This document shows, piece by piece, positions 1 to 6,467 of a stretch of DNA of 16,446 nucleotides. The notes under the pieces are model-generated. The model was not told the origin of the DNA and made no database searches. It saw only the letters and a program-made list of their open reading frames with translations. A program made the translations under genes and the position numbers. The DNA is taken from NCBI GenBank assembly GCA_946886255.1, contig CAMPIG010000056.1, positions 1 to 16,446 of the forward strand, read 5' to 3'. The DNA comes from an uncultured Cellvibrio sp. Lineage in GTDB: Bacteria > Pseudomonadota > Gammaproteobacteria > Pseudomonadales > Cellvibrionaceae. How positions within the stretch are numbered: position 1 is the stretch's first letter; every line of letters starts with the position of its first letter.

Positions 1-1682
1 AGTGAAACCTGCAGTGCCTCCTCGACGCTTGCCAAACTCGCATTGAGATTGAGCAAATCCATCACCGCCTGACGGTTGTTGTCACGGGTATTGGCAAGGT
101 AACCCAGATTAATAAACTGCGCGCCGGAGCCGTCAGCTGCTCCCGGAGTTTCAAAATTCATGGGTGCAGGTGCACCGCCCGGGCCGGCTACATTGAAGTG
201 ACGTTCGCGCGGCGCGTTTTCACCGTAAAGAGCCGCAAAGGGAATCATGCTGCCATGTTCGGTATTAAGCACATCGACAAAAGCGCTGGTGGCCGGCACA
301 CCGTGCATGGGCAAGTCGATAGCCACCGTGGCAATACATTGACTGGCCAAGGTATGGCCAAGCGCCAATACGGAGGTGCGATCACTGGTGATACCGTGAA
401 TATAGATAACTACCGGATAACCGAAGACGGTGTAAATCTGGCCGCAGGTCAAGACACCAGCGTAACCCGGCACATGACTTGCCGAAGGCAGGGTCACTTG
501 TAGCGGCACCGATTCATCGGCGGTTTTGGCGGCAAAGGGATAACGGTAGGTCACATTGAAACTGCCATTCACATCTGCCGGGACAGTCACACCCAACGCC
601 CCAGCCAGGGTCGTGTCCGGTTGCCAGTTACGGGTCAGGAACGCACCAAATGGCAAACCATCCGGACCGGTTTGATAGTAAGGAAGTTGGATATACCCGG
701 TGTATAGCGCACCCACATTGCCGGCCAACAAACCTTCACTGAGGATCGCAAAATCCAGACCGGTATCAGCAGATATTCCCAAAGGCCGAGGCTTGGGAGT
801 GGGCAACAAGCCAGCACCGTCCAGCACCATGACATTGCCTACAGCTGTGGCAGGCTCCTCGCCAGCTTCTATTTGCAGTGCAGCAATAGCCGCCCGGGGA
901 GATGCCATGGCAACCAGAGGTGCCTGCGGATCAGTCGTGGTGAAGGTATACGTCAGTACCAGTTTTTCTGTTGCTGCCGCCGCACTAAGCTCGGTCACTG
1001 CACTCAGGAAACCGGCTGCCAGTTGTTCCCAACCAAGAATGGCGTTACGCACCGGCACCAATGATGCCAGCGTCGGGTATTCAGGGTCACCGAGGGCGTT
1101 GTAGGTCCAGGATGGCGTCAGGGGCTGACCACCAGCATCCATGATGTCGTTAGTCAAAATCACGAGGTATTTTGTCTTGGGTTTCAGCGGCGCGATAGGA
1201 CGGATGCGAATGGCATTGTTCGTACCGCCATCAACGGAAACTACCTGGGTATCAAAAGTAGCGGGACCGACCAGGCCGACAATATTAGCCGGGTTCAGTG
1301 CATCGTTACCGCCAGTGTCTACTTCCAGCAGGAAAACAGTCTGCATGGGAATAACCGTAGCTGCATTAACACTCCCCTGGATCAATACATCAAAAAATGC
1401 CGAGGTGGAAAAACCATCCAGCATATTTAACGCGGCCCGCACCGGGTCTGTAGCAGCACCAACATTTGCGGTGCCGTCGCTGGTGGGAGCCGCCGCAAAG
1501 ATCAAATCAGTATTAAATGGAAGATCCTGGGCAACGGGATCAAAGCGCGGATGTGTGCCCGGTTCAAACACAGCAGAGCCGGATGGTTCCGGGCCGCTGT
1601 TGGCATCATCATCGCTGCCACAACCTTGTAATATCAACGGCAAACAGACAACGGCAAGTAAGGCATTCGTTATTTTTTTCAT
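1..1682 (-). CDS. VolA/Pla-1/Cef-type extracellular lipase lipoprotein, 5' part (3' end outside window)
   Basis: The visible 560 codons encode the N-terminal part of a secreted lipase or lysophospholipase of the VolA/Pla-1/Cef group. It starts with a lipoprotein signal: MKK, a hydrophobic stretch, then a lipobox LILQGC with the lipidated Cys at 21, followed by an acidic GSDDD linker. The next region (FDPVAQDLPFNTDLIFA, about residues 37-53) is typical of the bacterial virulence-factor lipase N-terminal domain. An alpha/beta-hydrolase oxyanion-type strand, VVIYIHGITSDRTS, holds H429-G430. The usual GxSxG nucleophile motif would lie further on, beyond the window edge, so the active site is not seen. 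The ATG start at 1680-1682 is preceded by GGAGAG at 5 nt. VolA in Vibrio releases fatty acids from lysophosphatidylcholine; whether this protein uses the same substrate is unknown. The gene probably has its own promoter, because a 243-nt gap separates it from the upstream alpha-E gene. Confidence 0.88.
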   Translation of the reverse strand, partial: MKKITNALLAVVCLPLILQGCGSDDDANSGPEPSGSAVFEPGTHPRFDPVAQDLPFNTDLIFAAAPTSDGTANVGAATDPVRAALNMLDGFSTSAFFDVLIQGSVNAATVIPMQTVFLLEVDTGGNDALNPANIVGLVGPATFDTQVVSVDGGTNNAIRIRPIAPLKPKTKYLVILTNDIMDAGGQPLTPSWTYNALGDPEYPTLASLVPVRNAILGWEQLAAGFLSAVTELSAAAATEKLVLTYTFTTTDPQAPLVAMASPRAAIAALQIEAGEEPATAVGNVMVLDGAGLLPTPKPRPLGISADTGLDFAILSEGLLAGNVGALYTGYIQLPYYQTGPDGLPFGAFLTRNWQPDTTLAGALGVTVPADVNGSFNVTYRYPFAAKTADESVPLQVTLPSASHVPGYAGVLTCGQIYTVFGYPVVIYIHGITSDRTSVLALGHTLASQCIATVAIDLPMHGVPATSAFVDVLNTEHGSMIPFAALYGENAPRERHFNVAGPGGAPAPMNFETPGAADGSGAQFINLGYLANTRDNNRQAVMDLLNLNASLASVEEALQVS

Positions 1683-1876
1683 CACCACTCTCCAAGAGAA
1701 AACAACCAGTCAAACGTTCCAGCCCCAGAAGATAACCTATTACCACCAAACAGTGTAGACAGGATTCGGCATTGTGTAACAGGAAATGATTCAGGCGACA
1801 TTCGACGCGAGTGTAAATTTCTTGAGGGATAAAGTGAGTGGCAAATCTGATAAGCAGTGATGTAAATGAGGTATCA

Positions 1877-1900
1877 AAGCAGGCCCTGCAAAGCCTGCTT
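1877..1900 (-). terminator. stem-loop downstream of the alpha-E gene, possible terminator
   Basis: A perfect 8-bp inverted repeat, AAGCAGGC and GCCTGCTT with an 8-nt loop, lies 25 nt past the stop codon of the alpha-E gene. No T-run follows on the minus strand, so a classical intrinsic terminator is not established. It could instead be a 3' stabilising hairpin. The rest of the 1683-1925 gap shows no other convincing structure. Confidence 0.35.
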
Positions 1901-1925
1901 CATATTTTCAAAAAGCACATAACGC

Positions 1926-2909
1926 TCAAGCCGCTGATTGCTTTTGCGATTGCGCTATTTTTACCGGCAGGAACCAGGTTTCCGTAATCACCGAATGCAG
2001 ATTGCCGATTTCAGACTGAATATCATCAATATATTCATGCAAGCCCTTCTCCAGCAACTGCGGAATATCCGCAGCCTTGACACGTGCAATAGCGCTGACA
2101 ATCGCATGAGAGGCGGCCTTACTGTTGGGTAATTTTTTCAGGCAATTTTCCAGCTCCCCTAATGAGTGAGCAACGGCGCGCGGAAAATTCTCATTCTGCA
2201 ATAAAAATGTCACCACATCTTTTGCATTAACACGATCACGCACATGCTGGCGATACATTTGATAGCCGCTCAAGGAGCGCAGCACGCTCATCCACAACAC
2301 ATTATTGTAGGGCTGCAGGACATCACTACCGCTGCCACTGCCAGACGACAAGTGCGGCAGTAAATGTACTAGCCCTGCATCCACAATACGCGTAGTCATA
2401 TCGGCGCGCTCCAGGTTGCGCCCCAACCGTATAAAATCGTAAGCATCGTTGTGGGTCATACAGCCAGCCAACAATCCGGTAAATTGTTGAACCTGATTAA
2501 TCACATGCAACAACATTCGCCCGCGTTCGCGTCTTGCAACCATGACGTTGGTATTGTCCTTGATGCTGTGATACAGGTCGTTGATCAACTCCCAGGCTTC
2601 CATCGGCATGGTCTCTCTGGTTATACGCGCATTTTCGCGCGCCCAGCTGAGCGAATTTAATAACGAGGAGGGATTATCCTTGTCGGCCAACATAAAACGC
2701 ACAACCGTGCGCTCATCTGCCTGATCGGTGTCACGATTGAAATAATCGCCAGTGCCGCTGATGTCGATCAGCGATCCCCACCCCACCTTGACACCGCGCG
2801 GCAGGTCGAGCAGTAAATTGGAATTCACGTTCACCATGCGCGCTACATTTTCGCTGCGCTCCATGTAACGACCCAACCAGTAAATACGTTCAGCAACGCG
2901 AGATAACAT
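1926..2909 (-). CDS. alpha-E domain protein
   Basis: This 327-residue protein belongs to the alpha-E (DUF403) family of helical proteins of unproven biochemical role, usually encoded beside circularly permuted ATP-grasp proteins. Its N-terminus, MLSRVAERIYWLGRYMERSE, is the hallmark of the family. That fixes the start at 2907-2909 rather than the longer frame opening at 2957, which would add 16 residues encoded inside the upstream gene. A GAGGGGG ribosome-binding site within the 3' end of the ATP-grasp gene precedes this ATG. Only one base separates the ATP-grasp stop from the start, so translational coupling is likely. The family is thought to act with the ATP-grasp partner and often a transglutaminase in making or modifying a peptide. 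No transglutaminase gene is visible here. Confidence 0.92.
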   Translation of the reverse strand: MLSRVAERIYWLGRYMERSENVARMVNVNSNLLLDLPRGVKVGWGSLIDISGTGDYFNRDTDQADERTVVRFMLADKDNPSSLLNSLSWARENARITRETMPMEAWELINDLYHSIKDNTNVMVARRERGRMLLHVINQVQQFTGLLAGCMTHNDAYDFIRLGRNLERADMTTRIVDAGLVHLLPHLSSGSGSGSDVLQPYNNVLWMSVLRSLSGYQMYRQHVRDRVNAKDVVTFLLQNENFPRAVAHSLGELENCLKKLPNSKAASHAIVSAIARVKAADIPQLLEKGLHEYIDDIQSEIGNLHSVITETWFLPVKIAQSQKQSAA

Positions 2910-2910
2910 G

Positions 2911-4359
2911 TTATTTATCCCCCTCAACGACAATCCAGGTATCTTTACTACCCCCACCTTGCGATGAGTTCACCACATAGGAGCCTTTCACCATCGCCAC
3001 GCGGGTCAATCCACCTGGCGTAACGTAATGTTCTTTACCTTGCAACACAAACGGCCGCAAATCGATATGGCGCGGCTCGGCATTTTTGTTGGCGAGGATG
3101 GGCGCCGTCGACAAAGAGATCAGCGGTTGTGCCATGTAATTGCGCGGGTTGGCTTTGATGCGCAACGCGAATTCATCGCGCTCTTTCTTGCTCGCCTGAG
3201 GTCCGATAATCATGCCGTAACCACCCGATTCGTTAGCCGGTTTTACCACCAATTTATCCAGATTCGCTATCACGTATTCGCATTGTTTGGGATCAATACA
3301 CAGATAACTGGGCACATTAGGCAGAATAGGTTCTTCACCCAGATAATATTTGATCATTGCCGGTACAAAGGTGTAGATCACCTTGTCATCCGCCACGCCG
3401 GCGCCAGGAGCGTTGGCCAGGGCCACATTGCCTTTGAGCCAGGCGCGCATCAAACCGGGAACGCCAAGCATAGAGTCCGGGATAAACATTTCCGGGTCGA
3501 GAAATAAATCATCAATGCGTCGATAGATCACGTCCACCCGTGATAGGCCTTTGATGGTACGCATATAAACGCAATCGTTTTCTACCACCAGATCACTGCC
3601 TTCTACCAACTCCACACCCATCTGTTGCGCGAGATAGGAATGTTCAAAATAGGCGGAGTTATAGATTCCCGGCGTAAGCACAACGACCTCCGGCCGATCC
3701 AGCGGACGCGGTGATAAGGCCGCAAGGGTGTCGAATAACTGGTTGGGATATTCCGTTACCGGCACGATGTTGTGGTTTTCAAACAACTCAGGAAAAACCC
3801 GCTTGGTGACTTTGCGGTTTTCCAACATATAGGACACACCGGAGGGAACCCGCAGGTTGTCTTCCAGTACAAAAAAATCGCCTTTTTCATTGCGAATTAA
3901 ATCGCTGCCGCAGATATGAGCCCATACCCCGAAGGCCGGTTTCATGCCCATGCATTCCTTGCGGAAGTTAACCGAATCCGCCAGCAATGCCATAGGCAGG
4001 ACTTTGTCTTTAATGATTTTCTGATCGTTGTAAATATCGTTGATAAAACAATTCAGTGCGGTTAAGCGTTGGATCAAACCTTGTTCGGTTTTCAGCCATT
4101 CTTTTTGCGGGATGATGCGCGGGATAATGTCAAACGGCCAGGCGCGGTCGATGTTGCCAGCATCGCTGTAGACCGTAAATGAGATACCCATGGTTTTGAT
4201 AGCGAGTTCGGCTGACTGCTTGCGCTCTTGCAACTCATCGCCGGTTAGCGAGCTTAAATACCTGGCAAGGTGACGGGTCGCTTTGCGCGCGTGGCCGGGA
4301 GAACTGATGAGTTCGTCGTAAAAATGACCGGGAGAATAAGTCCGCCAATCTATCTGCAT
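2911..4359 (-). CDS. circularly permuted ATP-grasp protein
   Basis: This 482-residue protein is a circularly permuted type 2 ATP-grasp (DUF404/DUF407) protein, predicted to form amide or peptide bonds with ATP; the substrate is unknown for the family. Supporting motifs in order are VLEDNLRVPSGVSYMLENR (164-182), RRIDDLF (280-286), PGAGVADDK (318-326), the glycine-rich nucleotide loop KPANESGGYGM (373-383), HIDLRPFVL (431-439) and PGGLTRVA (448-455). The length is normal for the family and no signal peptide or membrane segment is seen, so it should be cytoplasmic. It is the first gene of a tight pair with the alpha-E gene, separated by one base. The start MQIDWRTYSPGHFYDEL agrees with family N-termini, although its ribosome-binding site (an AGGG about 9 nt before the ATG) is modest. 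No clear promoter was found in the 229-nt gap upstream. Confidence 0.93.
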   Translation of the reverse strand: MQIDWRTYSPGHFYDELISSPGHARKATRHLARYLSSLTGDELQERKQSAELAIKTMGISFTVYSDAGNIDRAWPFDIIPRIIPQKEWLKTEQGLIQRLTALNCFINDIYNDQKIIKDKVLPMALLADSVNFRKECMGMKPAFGVWAHICGSDLIRNEKGDFFVLEDNLRVPSGVSYMLENRKVTKRVFPELFENHNIVPVTEYPNQLFDTLAALSPRPLDRPEVVVLTPGIYNSAYFEHSYLAQQMGVELVEGSDLVVENDCVYMRTIKGLSRVDVIYRRIDDLFLDPEMFIPDSMLGVPGLMRAWLKGNVALANAPGAGVADDKVIYTFVPAMIKYYLGEEPILPNVPSYLCIDPKQCEYVIANLDKLVVKPANESGGYGMIIGPQASKKERDEFALRIKANPRNYMAQPLISLSTAPILANKNAEPRHIDLRPFVLQGKEHYVTPGGLTRVAMVKGSYVVNSSQGGGSKDTWIVVEGDK

Positions 4360-4513
4360 AGAGTAATCCCTGTTGCCTGAAAACGATGATCGAAAAAATT
4401 ATTTTCCGCCAGAAGGTTTCCTGCAAAGCCCCTGCCAACCACCCTTTAGCACTATTAATCCAGTGCAAAAGTCACAAATACCGCTCCAACGATGAGCGTG
4501 CTCAACAGCAGCC

Positions 4514-4548
4514 GCCCTAAACCAGCGCAATACGCACAGCTTTAGGGC
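4514..4548 (-). terminator. inverted repeat downstream of the oxygenase gene, possible terminator
   Basis: An 8-bp perfect stem, GCCCTAAA and TTTAGGGC with a 19-nt loop that may itself pair (GCG-CAATA-CGC), lies 40 nt beyond the stop codon of the oxygenase gene. No T-tract follows on either strand. It could be a Rho-dependent end, a processing hairpin, or an operator for the ATP-grasp operon that starts 155 nt downstream on the same strand. Confidence 0.3.
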
Positions 4549-4588
4549 AGCCTTTGGATGATAGCAAAGTCTTGTGAAGCGGGAGGGT

Positions 4589-5257
4589 TTATGTCGGTCC
4601 GCTTACGCGAAACCAGCCAGCAATACTGTGGCGTTCACGTTGGGCAACCAGAACTTCATGAGGAAATTTTTCACTGAGAAAGATAACCAACTTGCCATAT
4701 TCCGGTGCGATGGTTTCCAGTACCAGTGCATCATCTTCATCGTAAAGACGTAATTCTCCGCCATCCCCCGCCTGCCAATCCGGGTTGAGATAGAGAACGG
4801 TGGAAAGAACCCGACTGGGTTGGGTCTGTAGGGGTGAAACCTGGAGCGGCGCCTGCAACAAAGGTGCGGGACGTTTGAATGCATCCAGGTGCTTTTTATA
4901 AAAAGCGCCGATACCGTAACTGGCAAAGTGGCATTCGTAATCCATTAATCCCATAAACAGCCGGCGATTCAGGGCCAGGCGCAGTTCCTCCATCCAAACC
5001 AGAAACTCTACCTCGGCGGGATGCCCCCGTTGCAACCAATGAATTCGGTCACGGCGCACACTGGAATCGATTTGAAAATCATCCTGACGACCTATGCCGG
5101 CACGCTTGAAATCCTCTTCATTCAACGATTGACGACGATCCATCAGGCTCTCAATCAATGGAACTGGCAAAGCCTGCGGCAAGACAATGTAGCCTTGGGT
5201 AACAAGGGCATCTGCAATCTCATCAAATAACAATTCATTACACGATGCTTCGCACAA
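4589..5257 (-). CDS. 2-oxoglutarate/Fe(II)-dependent oxygenase, SM-20/prolyl-hydroxylase-like
   Basis: This 222-residue protein has the double-stranded beta-helix signature of Fe(II)/2-oxoglutarate oxygenases related to SM-20 and prolyl 4-hydroxylases. The metal ligands are visible as H123-L-D125 and H200 in KFPHEV, with R209 of RHSIAGWFR placed to bind the 2-oxoglutarate carboxylate. GDGGELRLYDEDD (164-176) is the usual strand before the distal His. The substrate cannot be told from sequence; relatives hydroxylate prolyl residues or unknown proteins. The start appears to be TTG at 5255-5257: an AGGAG box sits 6 nt upstream and no ATG in frame lies near. It stands alone, with its own promoter-like element at 5291-5319 and 86 nt to the fructokinase stop. 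Confidence 0.85.
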   Translation of the reverse strand: MCEASCNELLFDEIADALVTQGYIVLPQALPVPLIESLMDRRQSLNEEDFKRAGIGRQDDFQIDSSVRRDRIHWLQRGHPAEVEFLVWMEELRLALNRRLFMGLMDYECHFASYGIGAFYKKHLDAFKRPAPLLQAPLQVSPLQTQPSRVLSTVLYLNPDWQAGDGGELRLYDEDDALVLETIAPEYGKLVIFLSEKFPHEVLVAQRERHSIAGWFRVSGPT

Positions 5258-5290
5258 GGCCAGCTCCTACACGGATCCACAATGGGCGCG

Positions 5291-5319
5291 TATATACTAC
5301 AAAGCCAACGATTAGCCAA
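5291..5319 (-). promoter_or_regulatory. candidate sigma70 promoter of the oxygenase gene
   Basis: On the minus strand TTGGCT (5314-5319) and TATATA (5291-5296) are separated by exactly 17 nt, 34 nt before the TTG start codon at 5257. A short leader with the AGGAG ribosome-binding site would follow. The match is judged by eye only. Confidence 0.5.
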
Positions 5320-5337
5320 TCATAATATTGAAATAAC

Positions 5338-5352
5338 GCAGGCTTATCCTGC
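5338..5352 (-). terminator. small hairpin overlapping the fructokinase stop codon
   Basis: GCAGG-ATAAG-CCTGC forms a 5-bp stem whose loop contains part of the TAA stop codon. It is followed on the minus strand by GTTATTT, a weak T-rich run. This may be a weak intrinsic terminator, but the stem is short. Confidence 0.3.
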
Positions 5353-6273
5353 ATTGGCCGTTCCGGCTTGTTCGGCGAGTAGCAATGCCCCTATTACGCC
5401 TGATTTTCCATCTGTTATTCCCGGAGGAACAATATAGGTGTGCGGATTCTGCCGAATACTGTCAGGGCCGTAGCCATTCATCAAGGTTAAAAACCTTTTC
5501 TGTATTAATGGAAATAAGCGCGCTTTATTCATCACCCCCCCACCTAAAATAATTTTTTCAGGCGCATAAAGATGGGTGATATTTACGCACATTGCCGCCA
5601 AATATTGGGCTTCCAAATCCCATGCCGGGTGATCATCTGCCAGTATACTGGCCGGGGTTTTCCAACGCCGGTTCATCGCCGTCCCCGACGCAAGTCCCTC
5701 AAGACAGGAGCCATGAAAAGGACAACAACCGGGAAAGCTATCCAGGTTTGTATCCTGCGGAATAAGCATGTGTCCTATCTCAGGATGCCCCAGGCCTTGA
5801 ATCAAGTGGCCGCGATTGACAATGCCGGCACCAATCCCTGTTCCGACGGTAACATACACAAAATTCTGTAGCCCTTTGGCTGCCCCATAAACTGATTCAC
5901 CGAGGGCGGAGCCATTAACATCGGTCTCAAAGCCTACAGGAATATCCAACGCATCGGAGAAATACCCTACCATATTGGTATAGGACCATGATTCTTTGGG
6001 CGTCGATAAAATATAACCGTAGTAGTGAGATTTTTGATTCAGTTCTACCGGGCCAAAACTGGCGATTCCCAAAGCAGCGAGTGGGCCATGTTTCTTTTGT
6101 TCATCGATAAAAAATTGTCTAACCTTCGGCAGGGTTTCGTCCGGTGACCCCGTCATAAAAGTTGCGGAAGCTTTTATTTCGGCATGTCGGTTGGCGATAA
6201 CACAATTAAATTTTGTACCTCCCGCCTCCACCCCACCCAGTAAAGTACTATTGTTGTTTTCAACCTGCGTCAT
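5344..6273 (-). CDS. ROK-family fructokinase
   Basis: This 309-residue protein is a ROK-type sugar kinase of the bacterial fructokinase group, converting fructose to fructose 6-phosphate with ATP in the cytoplasm. Visible are the phosphate-binding loop GGVEAGGT (13-20), the catalytic Asp118 in ETDVNG, a second glycine loop VGTGIGAG (143-150), and the ROK signature LGHPEIGHML (161-170). A zinc site is formed by H168 with CPFHGSC (C184, H187, C190), the arrangement typical of fructokinases rather than of NagC/Mlc-type ROK proteins. I prefer the ATG at 6271-6273, giving MTQVENNN. An upstream GTG at 6291 would add six residues and has no ribosome-binding site, and that of the ATG is also weak. 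It lies 194 nt downstream of the receptor gene on the same strand, which suggests fructose is a product of the locus. Specificity for mannose or glucose cannot be excluded. Confidence 0.88.
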   Translation of the reverse strand: MTQVENNNSTLLGGVEAGGTKFNCVIANRHAEIKASATFMTGSPDETLPKVRQFFIDEQKKHGPLAALGIASFGPVELNQKSHYYGYILSTPKESWSYTNMVGYFSDALDIPVGFETDVNGSALGESVYGAAKGLQNFVYVTVGTGIGAGIVNRGHLIQGLGHPEIGHMLIPQDTNLDSFPGCCPFHGSCLEGLASGTAMNRRWKTPASILADDHPAWDLEAQYLAAMCVNITHLYAPEKIILGGGVMNKARLFPLIQKRFLTLMNGYGPDSIRQNPHTYIVPPGITDGKSGVIGALLLAEQAGTANAG

Positions 6274-6377
6274 AAATCCAGCACCCGCCACTCATATAAA
6301 TGATGTTCATTAAATTCCGAACCAGTAATTGACGCATCGCTAGTGGATCAAAGACAAAAAGGACAAGACACTTACGT

Positions 6378-6392
6378 TCGTATGACATACGA
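6378..6392. promoter_or_regulatory. 15-bp perfect palindrome upstream of the fructokinase gene, candidate operator
   Basis: TCGTATG-A-CATACGA is a perfect palindrome with a one-base centre, 105 nt before the fructokinase ATG. The GT..(7)..AC layout resembles GntR-family operators, but no such regulator is in the window. It is unrelated to the two AT-rich palindromes of the ROK regulator. Confidence 0.35.
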
Positions 6393-6415
6393 CATTCGTT
6401 GTGACTATCTCGCCG

Positions 6416-6455
6416 CTGCATATGACGCAAGTTTTTCACTTGGCATCATATGCAG
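6416..6455 (-). terminator. long imperfect hairpin after the receptor gene
   Basis: The arms CTGCATATGA and TCATATGCAG pair perfectly over 10 bp and continue with 2 bp and 3 bp past one mismatch and one bulge, around a TTTTTCA loop. The hairpin starts 12 nt after the receptor stop codon. No T-run follows on the minus strand. It may protect the 3' end of the receptor mRNA or reduce read-through into the fructokinase gene. Confidence 0.45.
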
Positions 6456-6467
6456 GACTTTGACTTA

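Noticed and set aside
198..1758. Several plus-strand open frames of 63-205 codons over the lipase gene
   Set aside because: They lie opposite a clear lipoprotein gene in another frame, have no family-like sequence and lack convincing ribosome-binding sites.
1683..1876. Promoter for the lipase gene
   Set aside because: Some T-rich and TATCTT-like hexamers are present but no pair with good spacing stood out, so none is annotated.
2910..2957. Extension of the alpha-E protein to 2957
   Set aside because: The added residues are encoded inside the ATP-grasp gene and precede the invariant family N-terminus MLSRVAERIYWL.
3028..3507. A 159-codon plus-strand frame
   Set aside because: It is antisense to the conserved core of the ATP-grasp gene and has no recognisable domain.
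4235..4468. A 77-codon minus-strand frame overlapping the start of the ATP-grasp gene
   Set aside because: It overlaps the ATP-grasp N-terminus in another frame, and has no family resemblance; the gap 4360-4588 holds no supported gene.
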